10,352 nucleotides of DNA. Origin: CAZDYI01 sp964509765. GTDB lineage: Bacteria > Pseudomonadota > Gammaproteobacteria > Tethybacterales > Tethybacteraceae. Of this stretch, positions 1 to 9,085 are shown in pieces. The stretch covers positions 1-10,352 of the forward strand of contig CAZDYI010000144.1 of assembly GCA_964509765.1 (NCBI GenBank), in the 5' to 3' direction. The notes beneath the pieces were generated by a model. That model was not told the DNA's origin and ran no database searches. It was given only the letters and a program-made list of their open reading frames with translations. A program made the translations under genes and the position numbers. Numbering within the stretch: the stretch's first letter is position 1; each line of letters begins with the position of its first letter.

Positions 1-2700
<2,700 letters not shown>

Positions 2701-2718
2701 CGGCCGCCCGCCGGGTCC

Positions 2719-2731
2719 GGCGCGAGGCGCC
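2719..2731 (+). other. Short GC hairpin in uvrA-glmS spacer
   Basis: GGCGC (2719-2723) pairs with GCGCC (2727-2731) across a 3-base loop. It sits 9 bases before the glmS start, in a spacer without a clear Shine-Dalgarno sequence. There is no T-run, so it is unlikely to be a strong terminator. It could be a processing or translation-control structure, or simply a chance effect of the extreme GC content. Confidence 0.25.
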
Positions 2732-2740
2732 CCGCCGGAA

Positions 2741-4603
2741 ATGTGCGGGATAGTCGGAGCAGTCCTGCGGGACGGTGGCAGCGCTGCAGGGCCCCTGCTC
2801 GCCGGCCTGCATGCGCTTGAGTACCGCGGCTACGACTCGGCAGGAGTCGCGCTGTTTGACGGCCGGCGGCTCAACAGGGTCCGCGTCGAGGGCCGCGTCG
2901 CGGACCTCGAGGAACAGGCCGCGGGCCTTGAGGGAAGCTCAGGGATCGGCCACACCAGGTGGGCGACTCACGGCGCGCCTAGCGAGCGCAACGCCCACCC
3001 GCTCGCCGGCGGAAGGGGTCGGGTGATGGTGGTGCATAACGGCATCGTCGAGAACCACGCAAAGCTGCGCGCGGAGCTCGACCTGCAGGGCTGCGAGTTT
3101 GACAGCGAAACCGACACCGAGGTCATCGCGCACCTCCTGCACCTGCACATGGAAGGGGGAGCGTCGCTGCTCGAGGCGATGGCCAAGGCCATGCGCGTCC
3201 TCGAGGGCTCGTTCGCGGTCGCGGCAATGAGCGACAGGGATCCCGGCAGGATCGCCTGCGCGCGGCACGGCAGCCCGCTGCTTGCCGGGTCGGGTGAGGC
3301 GGGGTCGTTCATCGCCTCGGACGCGCCGGCGATCCAGGGCAGGTGCGACGGCCTGACCTGGCTCGAGGACGGCGACCTGGCCGAGGTGGGCGCCGACGGG
3401 ATCAAGGTTGTCGACGCCGCCGGCAGCCCCGCGCGGCGCGCGGTGCACCGCCCCGAGGACGAGGGGGCGGTTGCGGTCGAGCTCGGCGAGTTCAGGCACT
3501 TCATGCAGAAGGAGATCTTCGAGCAGCCGGAGGCGCTCGCCTCGACGCTTGCCGAGGTCCTCGAGCGCGGGCTGGACCCGGGGCTGTTCGGCGACGGCGC
3601 GGTGGAGGCTTTCAGGAAGGCGCGCGGCGTCGTCCTGCTTGCCTGCGGGACTAGCCACCACGCGACGATGCTCGGCGCGAGGTGGGTCGAGGAGATCGCC
3701 CGGATCCCCGGCGCCGCACACATCTCGAGCGACTTCCGCGACCGGGCCTCGCGGGACGCCGACGGCTCGCTGGTGGTCGCGGTTTCCCAGTCCGGCGAGA
3801 CCGCCGACACGCTCGCCGCGGTCAGGACCCTCGACGGGATAGGCAGGGGCGAAATGCCCGAGGGCCTGAGCGAGCCGCCGGTCGGCAGGCTCGCTGTCTG
3901 CAACGTCAGGCTCTCCTCGCTCGCCCGCGAGTGCGGGATGTCCTTCGTCACCCGCGCCGGCCCCGAGGTCGGCGTGGCCTCGACGAAGACCTTCGTCGCG
4001 CAGTCCGCGGCGCTGCTTGTCCTGGCCGGCTGCATCGCCAAGGCGCGGGGGACGCTCGGGGAGGGCGAGGAGGACCGGATCCTCGGCGAGCTGCGGATGC
4101 TTCCCTTCACCCTGCGCAGCGCTCTTCGCTGCGAAGGCGAGATGCGGCAGTGGGCGCGGGAGGTCTCGGACTGCCGCCACGCGCTGTTCCTCGGCCGCGG
4201 CCAGTGCTTCCCAGTAGCACTCGAAGGCGCGCTGAAGCTCAAGGAGATCTCCTACATCCACGCCGAGGGCTACCCGGCCGGCGAGCTCAAGCACGGGCCG
4301 CTGGCGCTCGTGGACCACGAGATGCCGGTGATCGCGCTTGCTCCCGACGGCGAGCTGCTGCCGAAGGTCTCCGCGAACATTTGCGAGGTCGCGACGAGGG
4401 GCGGGAGGCTGTACGTCGTCGCGGGCGAGAGGTTCGAGATGAAGGGCGCGAAAATCTTCCGGCTGCCAGACCCCGGCGGCGGCTTTGTCGCCCCACTGGC
4501 CTGCACGGTTCCGATGCAGATGCTGGCCTACCACACGGCCAGGGAGCTCGGCACGGACATAGACAAGCCGAGGAATCTGGCGAAGTCGGTGACGGTTGAA
4601 TGA
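2741..4603 (+). CDS. glmS: Glutamine-fructose-6-phosphate aminotransferase (isomerizing)
   Basis: Makes glucosamine-6-phosphate from fructose-6-phosphate and glutamine, the first step towards UDP-GlcNAc for peptidoglycan and LPS; cytoplasmic. It has 620 residues, against about 600-610 for the family. The start is fixed by MCGIVGA: Cys2 becomes the N-terminal nucleophile of the glutaminase domain. That domain (about 1-230) shows HTRWATHG at 71-78, NGIVEN at 100-105 and a DSETDTEVIAH stretch from 121. The linker holds HFMQKEIFEQP. The first SIS domain (about 285-430) has ACGTSHH from 301. The second (about 460-600) has FLGRGQ and GELKHGPLAL with Glu515 and His518. The end DKPRNLAKSVTVE carries Lys615, matching the conserved C-terminal lysine. 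No good Shine-Dalgarno sequence is visible before the ATG. No glmS ribozyme is expected or seen in the 40-base spacer. It may be read through from uvrA. Confidence 0.97.
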   Translation: MCGIVGAVLRDGGSAAGPLLAGLHALEYRGYDSAGVALFDGRRLNRVRVEGRVADLEEQAAGLEGSSGIGHTRWATHGAPSERNAHPLAGGRGRVMVVHNGIVENHAKLRAELDLQGCEFDSETDTEVIAHLLHLHMEGGASLLEAMAKAMRVLEGSFAVAAMSDRDPGRIACARHGSPLLAGSGEAGSFIASDAPAIQGRCDGLTWLEDGDLAEVGADGIKVVDAAGSPARRAVHRPEDEGAVAVELGEFRHFMQKEIFEQPEALASTLAEVLERGLDPGLFGDGAVEAFRKARGVVLLACGTSHHATMLGARWVEEIARIPGAAHISSDFRDRASRDADGSLVVAVSQSGETADTLAAVRTLDGIGRGEMPEGLSEPPVGRLAVCNVRLSSLARECGMSFVTRAGPEVGVASTKTFVAQSAALLVLAGCIAKARGTLGEGEEDRILGELRMLPFTLRSALRCEGEMRQWAREVSDCRHALFLGRGQCFPVALEGALKLKEISYIHAEGYPAGELKHGPLALVDHEMPVIALAPDGELLPKVSANICEVATRGGRLYVVAGERFEMKGAKIFRLPDPGGGFVAPLACTVPMQMLAYHTARELGTDIDKPRNLAKSVTVE

Positions 4604-4633
4604 AAAACGAACCACACGCCGGTGCCGTTTTTC
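4602..4633 (+). terminator. Candidate terminator after glmS
   Basis: GAAAAACG (4602-4609) is exactly complementary to CGTTTTTC (4626-4633), overlapping the glmS stop codon. The 16-base loop contains a small CAC/GTG stem around GCCG. The A-rich left arm and T-rich right arm would give a bidirectional U-tract, but the outer stem is AT-rich and the core weak. It is a plausible end to the housekeeping transcript before the accessory block; termination strength is inferred. Confidence 0.45.
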
Positions 4634-4650
4634 GCTGCCTTTCGGGGGTT

Positions 4651-4669
4651 TAATGGTGTAGCATGCCTC
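4651..4669 (+). promoter_or_regulatory. Shared start-proximal block, copy 1
   Basis: TAATGGTGTAGCATGCCTC lies just before the first ImmA-like gene and matches 17 of 19 bases of the block before its paralog (6463-6481). It contains the palindrome GCATGC (4661-4666), TTTAAT overlapping its left edge (4649-4654) and TAGCAT (4659-4664); either hexamer could serve as a -10 element. No clear -35 element and no Shine-Dalgarno sequence are seen. A promoter/operator for an autoregulated, perhaps leaderless, transcript fits, but this is inference. Confidence 0.4.
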
Positions 4670-4671
4670 CC

Positions 4672-5853
4672 ATGGCTGAGCAAGAGCGGCTCCAGATCAG
4701 CCCCAAGGTGCTGCGTTGGGCGCGCGAGCGCGCGGGAATGGACGTCGAGACCCTGTCTAGAAAGGTCTCAAAGAGATACCCCCTGTGGGAGGCAGGCGAG
4801 GCGCTGCCGACCGTGCGCCAGCTGGACAAGGTCGCGAAAGTGGTCCGAGTGGCCTATGGCAGTCTGCTGCTGTCCGAGCCTCCCAACGAGGATCATCTCC
4901 TTCCGGACCTCAGGACCGTCGGCTCACAGAAGCTCAGGAGCCCGAGCCCGGAGCTGCTGGACACGATCTACCAATGCCTGAGGTGCCAGGGCTGGTACAA
5001 CGACCACCTGGTCCGGGAGGGGTACGAACCTCTCGGCTTCGTCCGGTCCGCGACCACGGACAGCGACCCGGAGACGGTGGCGGGGCAAATCAGGAAGGCC
5101 CTCAGTCTCGACAGCGAGGAGCGCGCGTCCCTCAAGACCTGGGAGGAGGCGCTCAGCCAGCTCGTCACCATGGCCGAGCAGATCGGCGTGATGGTCATGA
5201 TCAACGGCATCGTGAAGGGCAACACGAGGCGGGCCCTGGACGTGGAGGAGTTCCGGGGCCTTGCGATCGCGGACGACCATGCGCCGCTGGTCTTCATCAA
5301 CGGCAAGGACTCGAAGTCGGCGCAGATGTTCACGCTGGCCCACGAGCTGGCCCACATATGGCTTGGCCAGTCAGGGGTCTCGAACGCGACGCTCAGGGAA
5401 ACCAAGGGAACCGAGGCTTGGTGCAACAAGGTTGCCGCCAGGACCCTCGTTCCGACCGATGTGCTGGTTCGGGCAGCCGGCGAAATCGGGGATCAGATTC
5501 GGGACGTTGCGGAAGCGGCGAATACGCTTGCAAGGCGCTTCAAGGTCAGCCGCCTCGTGGTCATCATCAGCCTACGCGAGGCAGGGCTGATTTCCGGCGA
5601 GGGATTCTTCGGCGCATACCAAGCCGAGGTCAACCGCCTTGCCGACCTTAAGAAGTCTGTGCCGAGGGGCTTCGGCCAAAACAGCAAGACCAGGTTCCGG
5701 CAGCTGACAAGGAGGTGCGGCTACAAATTCTCCAGGGCAGTGATAAGCAGCACCTTGAACGGAGAGACAGTGTACACCCGCGCAATGAGGCTGCTGGGGA
5801 TCAGGATAGACGACATCGACGACTACGCCAGGCAGTTCGGGCTTACCCGGTGA
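4672..5853 (+). CDS. XRE-family HTH / ImmA-IrrE metallo-endopeptidase, likely antitoxin-regulator
   Basis: Fusion of an N-terminal XRE-type helix-turn-helix (about 10-65, LRWARERAGMDVETL...LWEAGEALPT) to an ImmA/IrrE (COG2856-type) zinc metallopeptidase domain. With the start at 4672 it has 393 residues. HELAH is at 224-228 (zinc His224 and His228, catalytic Glu225), and Glu248 in the TEAWCN segment is the probable third ligand. The C-terminal region (about 325-393) is the tail typical of the long form of this family. Such proteins bind their own promoter and are commonly encoded directly upstream of a PIN-like nuclease, as here (4-base overlap), so the likely role is regulator/antitoxin of the following gene. 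An in-frame ATG at 4663 would add three residues; 4672 is preferred because ATGGCT is the start shared with the paralog. A solitary IrrE-like stress regulator is the alternative. Confidence 0.85.
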   Translation: MAEQERLQISPKVLRWARERAGMDVETLSRKVSKRYPLWEAGEALPTVRQLDKVAKVVRVAYGSLLLSEPPNEDHLLPDLRTVGSQKLRSPSPELLDTIYQCLRCQGWYNDHLVREGYEPLGFVRSATTDSDPETVAGQIRKALSLDSEERASLKTWEEALSQLVTMAEQIGVMVMINGIVKGNTRRALDVEEFRGLAIADDHAPLVFINGKDSKSAQMFTLAHELAHIWLGQSGVSNATLRETKGTEAWCNKVAARTLVPTDVLVRAAGEIGDQIRDVAEAANTLARRFKVSRLVVIISLREAGLISGEGFFGAYQAEVNRLADLKKSVPRGFGQNSKTRFRQLTRRCGYKFSRAVISSTLNGETVYTRAMRLLGIRIDDIDDYARQFGLTR

Positions 5854-6386
5854 ACCAGAAATACCTGATCGACACGAAAGTGATATCCGTCGCGTTGAAG
5901 ACATACTACAGCCCCGAGTACGGCCCGGAGTTCTGGAACTGGCTGTACGAGGCCAACCGGGCCGGCATTGTCTTCAGCATAGACATAGTGTACGGCGAGA
6001 TGCAACACGACTCGGAAGAGACGCGCGAGCTGGCCGCTTGGTCGGCGGAGTTCAATGAGAGGACCGCGGGCATGTTTTTCCTGAGCACCGATGATGTGCG
6101 CACGAGGAAAATCGTGCAGAAACTAATCGGTTGGTCACAGGCAAAGAAGCAATACACCGATGAGGCAAGGGAGGAATTCAGAGCCGCGACCAACGCCGAC
6201 ATCCGCCTCATTGCTTATGCCAAGGCACACGGGTACACGGTGGTCACTTCGGAGGTGTCCGCGCCGGAATCGAAGAAATCCATCAAGATTCCCGATGCTT
6301 GCATGGCTCACGACGTGCCATTCGCGAACATATTTCAGATGCTGACAAGCGAACGGTTCAAGTTCGCAGAGAACAGGGCCACTTGA
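5850..6386 (+). CDS. DUF4411 family PIN-like nuclease, likely toxin
   Basis: Predicted metal-dependent ribonuclease of the DUF4411 (PIN-like) family, probably the toxin partner of the preceding ImmA-like protein. It has 178 residues from a GTG start that overlaps the upstream stop as GTGA, implying translational coupling. Family features: YLIDTK with Asp8; PEFWNWL and GIVFSIDIVYGEM with Glu50; ADIRLIAYAKAHGYTVVTSE with Asp117; and KIPDAC near the C-terminus. The three acidic positions expected of a PIN active site are present. The usual DTN is DTK here, at a position that varies. The open frame runs upstream to an ATG at 5715, but that extension would bury 45 Arg-rich residues inside the neighbour's coding sequence and is rejected. 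RNA target and toxicity are not visible from the sequence. Confidence 0.82.
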   Translation: MNQKYLIDTKVISVALKTYYSPEYGPEFWNWLYEANRAGIVFSIDIVYGEMQHDSEETRELAAWSAEFNERTAGMFFLSTDDVRTRKIVQKLIGWSQAKKQYTDEAREEFRAATNADIRLIAYAKAHGYTVVTSEVSAPESKKSIKIPDACMAHDVPFANIFQMLTSERFKFAENRAT

Positions 6387-6389
6387 TTT

Positions 6390-6415
6390 TCCGCCATAGA
6401 GACATCATTGGCGGA
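6390..6415 (+). terminator. Hairpin after the DUF4411 gene
   Basis: TCCGCCA (6390-6396) pairs perfectly with TGGCGGA (6409-6415) over a 12-base loop, four bases after the DUF4411 stop. The T-run precedes the hairpin instead of following it, so this is a weak candidate for an intrinsic terminator. It may instead protect the mRNA 3' end. Confidence 0.3.
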
Positions 6416-6444
6416 GCTGCGGCACAGGTCGCTATGCAGCCAAG

Positions 6445-6481
6445 TTGACGAGATTGGATGCCTGATGTTGTAGCATGCCTC
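6445..6481 (+). promoter_or_regulatory. Shared start-proximal block, copy 2, with -35-like TTGACG
   Basis: TGATGTTGTAGCATGCCTC (6463-6481) repeats the block at 4651-4669 with two mismatches and ends directly before ATGGCT. A TTGACG (6445-6450) lies upstream, but its spacing to TAGCAT (6471-6476) is 20 bases, longer than optimal. ATGCCTGATG (6458-6467) and ATGCCTCATG (6475-6484) form a direct repeat 17 bases apart. No Shine-Dalgarno sequence is seen. Promoter/operator function is inferred. Confidence 0.38.
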
Positions 6482-7681
6482 ATGGCTTATCTTGTGTGTG
6501 ACCTGCCTCCCGGCCCCGAACAGTGCCGTTGGGCGCGCGAGCGCGCAGGCCTGGAGACCGACGCCGTTGCCAGAAGGGTGTCCAAGGAGTACCCCCTGTG
6601 GGAATCCGGCAAGGCCGAGCCGGACTACCAGGAGATCAGGAGGTTCGAGGAGCTCACTCGCGTCGGGGTGAGCTACCTGCAGGAAGCAAATCCGCCGGAG
6701 CGCCGGAACAGGATCGTGCTCCCTGACTTCAGACCCCTGGCCACCGGATTCGACCGGATGCCCAGCATGGACTTGATCGACACGATCTTTGCCTGCCAGG
6801 GATGCCAGGACTGGTACAGCCTTCATCGACACGAGCAGATCGGGGAAGCGGTCGGCTTCGTGAGGACTGTGACCACAAGGGCGAGGCCCGAGAACGCGGC
6901 TGCAAGGATCAGGGCGGCGCTCCGCTTCGAGATGAGGGATCGGGAAGCGCTGCAGAACTGGACTGCTGCCTTCAGCCACATCGTCGACGTTGCCGACAAG
7001 ATGGGCGTGATGGTCATGATCTCGGGCGTTGTTGAAGGAAACACGCACAGAAGGCTGAACACGGAAGAGTTCCGCGCCCTTGCCATCGCGGACGAGTACG
7101 CCCCGCTTGCTTTCGTCAACGCCGCGGACCCGAGGGAGGCGCAGATGCGAACGCTCGTTCACATGCTTGCGCACCTGTGGCGGGGCAAGTCAGGGATCTC
7201 AAGCTTCAGCTGCCTTGAGGCGGAAAGGCACACCAGGGCCGAGCAGTGGTGCAACGAGGTTGCCTTGGAGGTGTTGGCTCCAAGGAAGGAGCTTTTCCTC
7301 CTGTCCGGCAGACAGGCAGTTTCCCCGGACAACGCGGCAGGAGTAACAAGGAGGCTGTCGCGAAAGTTCAAGGTCAGCCAGCTTGCCATAGCCTGCAAGC
7401 TCTTCGGAGAAGGCATGATCTCCCGCGAGGCGTTCGAAGCCGCTTATCGATCGGCCTGCGCCAGGAAGGCTCCATCCGCCATCGAGGAAGCTAAGGAGGG
7501 CACGGCGCACAGCAGGAACCTGATCAGAAGGTATGGAAAATCCTTCATGAAGGGCTACACCACGGAAGTAGTAAGCCACGGCAACATGTTCAGCGGGCTG
7601 ACCGGACATATCTGCATAGCATCTTGGCCAGTTCTAGAAAAACTTGCGGAGCAATGGGGAATTCATAACCCGCGTCGATGA
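6482..7681 (+). CDS. XRE / ImmA-IrrE-like paralog with altered protease motif (pseudo-enzyme)
   Basis: Paralog of the gene at 4672-5853, collinear over almost its whole length: the same XRE domain (CRWARERAGLETDAVARRVSKEYPLWESG), the same DLIDTIFACQGCQDWY linker and the same GVMVMISGVVEGNT and EEFRALAIAD segments. The difference that matters is HMLAH at 227-231 instead of HELAH: both zinc histidines remain, and the probable third ligand Glu254 (AEQWCN) remains, but the catalytic Glu is Met228. Proteolysis is therefore not expected, while DNA and metal binding could persist. The C-terminal tail is also more diverged. The protein has 399 residues from 6482; an upstream in-frame ATG (6458) adds eight residues but falls inside the regulatory block, so 6482 is preferred. 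No PIN-like gene follows. It may be a repressor, decoy antitoxin or decaying duplicate. There is no frameshift or early stop. Confidence 0.83.
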   Translation: MAYLVCDLPPGPEQCRWARERAGLETDAVARRVSKEYPLWESGKAEPDYQEIRRFEELTRVGVSYLQEANPPERRNRIVLPDFRPLATGFDRMPSMDLIDTIFACQGCQDWYSLHRHEQIGEAVGFVRTVTTRARPENAAARIRAALRFEMRDREALQNWTAAFSHIVDVADKMGVMVMISGVVEGNTHRRLNTEEFRALAIADEYAPLAFVNAADPREAQMRTLVHMLAHLWRGKSGISSFSCLEAERHTRAEQWCNEVALEVLAPRKELFLLSGRQAVSPDNAAGVTRRLSRKFKVSQLAIACKLFGEGMISREAFEAAYRSACARKAPSAIEEAKEGTAHSRNLIRRYGKSFMKGYTTEVVSHGNMFSGLTGHICIASWPVLEKLAEQWGIHNPRR

Positions 7682-7882
7682 AGCGTAGCAAAGTGAGCCC
7701 GCAGCCCGCCCCGTCTCGTCTTGGCTCCCATGGGCATTGACTTCAGGGCGCAATCTGCGGCCATTATTTCTGCCTGTGAAGCACTGGCGCGACCATAAAT
7801 AATTATCAATATCTTTATTTCATAAAATAGTAAAATAACGAGAGAGTTAATTAAGTTTCTTTCAGAAACGACTGCAATAACA
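7682..7882. other. Intergenic region, GC-rich then sharply AT-rich
   Basis: This 201-base gap separates the ImmA paralog from fic. The first half (to about 7790) has ordinary GC content, no convincing ORF and only a small CGCA-ATC-TGCG hairpin. The second half (about 7795-7868) is extremely AT-rich for this genome and carries the fic control elements. The compositional break could mark an insertion junction, but no terminal repeats or target duplication were found. Confidence 0.5.
7799..7869 (+). promoter_or_regulatory. fic promoter/operator region with twin palindromes
   Basis: Two related 13-base inverted repeats lie here: TTTATTTCATAAA (7814-7826) and TTTCTTTCAGAAA (7856-7868, extendable to GTTTCT/AGAAAC at 7855-7869). 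They match at 11 of 13 positions and are 42 bases apart. Between and overlapping them are two TAAAAT hexamers (7823-7828 and 7831-7836), each one mismatch from TATAAT, and the palindrome TTAATTAA (7847-7854). ATAATTAT (7799-7806) is a further palindrome. No clear -35 element is visible. A repressor-controlled promoter is the natural reading. The AT-rich character would also suit nucleoid-protein silencing. Confidence 0.5.
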
Positions 7883-9040
7883 GTGAAGACAGGCAACACC
7901 GAGCACTCCACGGTCGCGGGCGAGACGGTCTCCGCGTTCGTTCCCTTTGCGATGGGCGTCCAGGAGCTGTGCGTCAGGCTCGAGGGCGAGCTCGCAAGGG
8001 AGTGCGAGCGGGCCGAAGCGGCCCTGTCCCGCCTCGACCTGCTCGGCGGCATCGCTTCGGAGTGCGGGTGGATCGCCGCCTCGGTTGCGCGCAAGGAGGC
8101 GGTCACTTCCTCCCAGATCGCAGGCAGCAGGGCTTCCCTTGTCGACTCCTGCCGCGGGGACCTGGGCGGAGCCAATCAAGGCCCGGACGTCGCCGAGACG
8201 CGCGGCCTCGCAGAGGCCATGGAGCATGCAAGGGAGGAGCTCGGAAGTGGCGGCCTGCCGGTCTCGATGCGGCTCCTGAACAACGCCCACTGGAGGCTGA
8301 TGCTGGGCTCGCCGGACAAGGCGCCCGGCGAGGTCAGGCGCAGCCAGAGCTGGATCGGCGGAACGCGGCCGGGGAACGCATCCTTCGTTCCGCCGCCGCC
8401 GGAAAGGCTGCCCCGGCTGCTGCAGGACCTCGAGAGGTACGTCAACTCGGACAGCCGCCTGCCGCCGCTCGTGCGCGTCGGCCTCGTCCACGCCCAGTTC
8501 GAGACCATCCATCCCTACCTGGACGGAAACGGCCGCGTCGGGCGGATGCTCGTCGAGCTCCTGCTCTGTCACTGGAAGCTGCTCGGGGCGCCCATGCTGA
8601 ACCTCAGCAGGTTCCTGAAGGAGAGCCGCGGAGAGTACTTCCGATGCCTGGACCGCGTCAGCCGCGACGACGACTGGGACTCCTGGCTGCTGTTGTTCCT
8701 GCGGGGCGTCGCAGAGTCCGCGCAGTCGGCCGAGGCGCTGGTGACCGGCCTGGCCAACCTCGTCAACGCCGACCGGAACAGGCTGCTGCAAAGGCCCGGC
8801 ATACAGGCATCTGCCTTGCGGCTGTTCGAGCGGCTTCCCCATCATCCGGTCATGTCCGTCGCCATGGCGGCGAGCCTGCTGGGCGCGACGGTCCCGACCG
8901 CGACGCGCGCCGTCGCGGCGCTTGCGGAAGAGGGGATGCTGGTCCCGTCCGACGCGAAGAAAAGCAGGAGAACCTTCCTGTACGAGGCGTACCTGGACCT
9001 GCTGCGCCCGGGAACGGAGGCCGACAGCCCTCGCGGGTGA
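7883..9040 (+). CDS. Fic family protein, predicted AMP-transferase lacking the inhibitory Glu
   Basis: Fic enzymes transfer AMP (or another nucleotide moiety) from nucleotides to hydroxyl side chains of target proteins. This 385-residue protein has the arrangement of class II (N-terminally inhibited) Fic proteins: an N-terminal helical region, a flap segment SWIGGTRPGNASFVPPPP, the catalytic motif HPYLDGNGRVGR at 210-221 (His210, Asp214, Asn216, Arg218 and Arg221 all present), and a C-terminal winged-helix-like domain (about 315-375, MSVAMAASLLGATVPTATRAVAALAEEGML). The family's inhibitory helix reads SSxIEG; here it reads SSQIAG, so the Glu that blocks productive ATP binding is Ala80 (codon GCA at 8120-8122). 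The enzyme may be constitutively active or restrained by another partner. GTG 7883 is the only reasonable start, since a stop (7823) lies upstream with no ATG between and the family N-terminus is needed. No Shine-Dalgarno sequence is obvious. Confidence 0.88.
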   Translation: MKTGNTEHSTVAGETVSAFVPFAMGVQELCVRLEGELARECERAEAALSRLDLLGGIASECGWIAASVARKEAVTSSQIAGSRASLVDSCRGDLGGANQGPDVAETRGLAEAMEHAREELGSGGLPVSMRLLNNAHWRLMLGSPDKAPGEVRRSQSWIGGTRPGNASFVPPPPERLPRLLQDLERYVNSDSRLPPLVRVGLVHAQFETIHPYLDGNGRVGRMLVELLLCHWKLLGAPMLNLSRFLKESRGEYFRCLDRVSRDDDWDSWLLLFLRGVAESAQSAEALVTGLANLVNADRNRLLQRPGIQASALRLFERLPHHPVMSVAMAASLLGATVPTATRAVAALAEEGMLVPSDAKKSRRTFLYEAYLDLLRPGTEADSPRG

Positions 9041-9052
9041 GCCCCCGCTCCG

Positions 9053-9085
9053 CGCGGCGCAACGGCTCTCCCGCCGTTCGCCGCG
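9053..9085 (+). terminator. Strong GC hairpin after fic
   Basis: The left arm 9053-9066 (CGCGGCG, bulged C, AACGGC) pairs with 9073-9085 (GCCGTT, CGCCGCG) over a TCTCCC loop: 13 base pairs with one bulge. It begins 12 bases after the fic stop. No T-run follows, so it is either a terminator without a U-tract or an mRNA 3'-stabilising structure. Confidence 0.5.

Noticed and set aside
2939..4615. 558-codon open frame on the minus strand antisense to glmS
   Set aside because: The sense frame is an intact GlmS. The antisense product is Arg/Ala/Pro-rich low-complexity translation typical of GC-rich shadow frames.
4663..4671. Upstream ATG as the true start of the first ImmA-like gene
   Set aside because: It adds only MPP and falls within the nucleotide block shared with the paralog, where the matching ATG (6475) is out of frame. 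The effect on the protein is trivial, so this is a preference, not a proof.
5715..5849. 45-residue N-terminal extension of the DUF4411 protein from an ATG at 5715
   Set aside because: It lies wholly within the preceding coding sequence, is Arg-rich with no family similarity, and the GTG at 5850 gives the expected family N-terminus and a GTGA overlap.
7682..7790. Possible gene remnant or insertion-sequence scar in the GC-rich half of the spacer
   Set aside because: No frame gives recognisable residues, and no terminal inverted repeats or target-site duplication were found.
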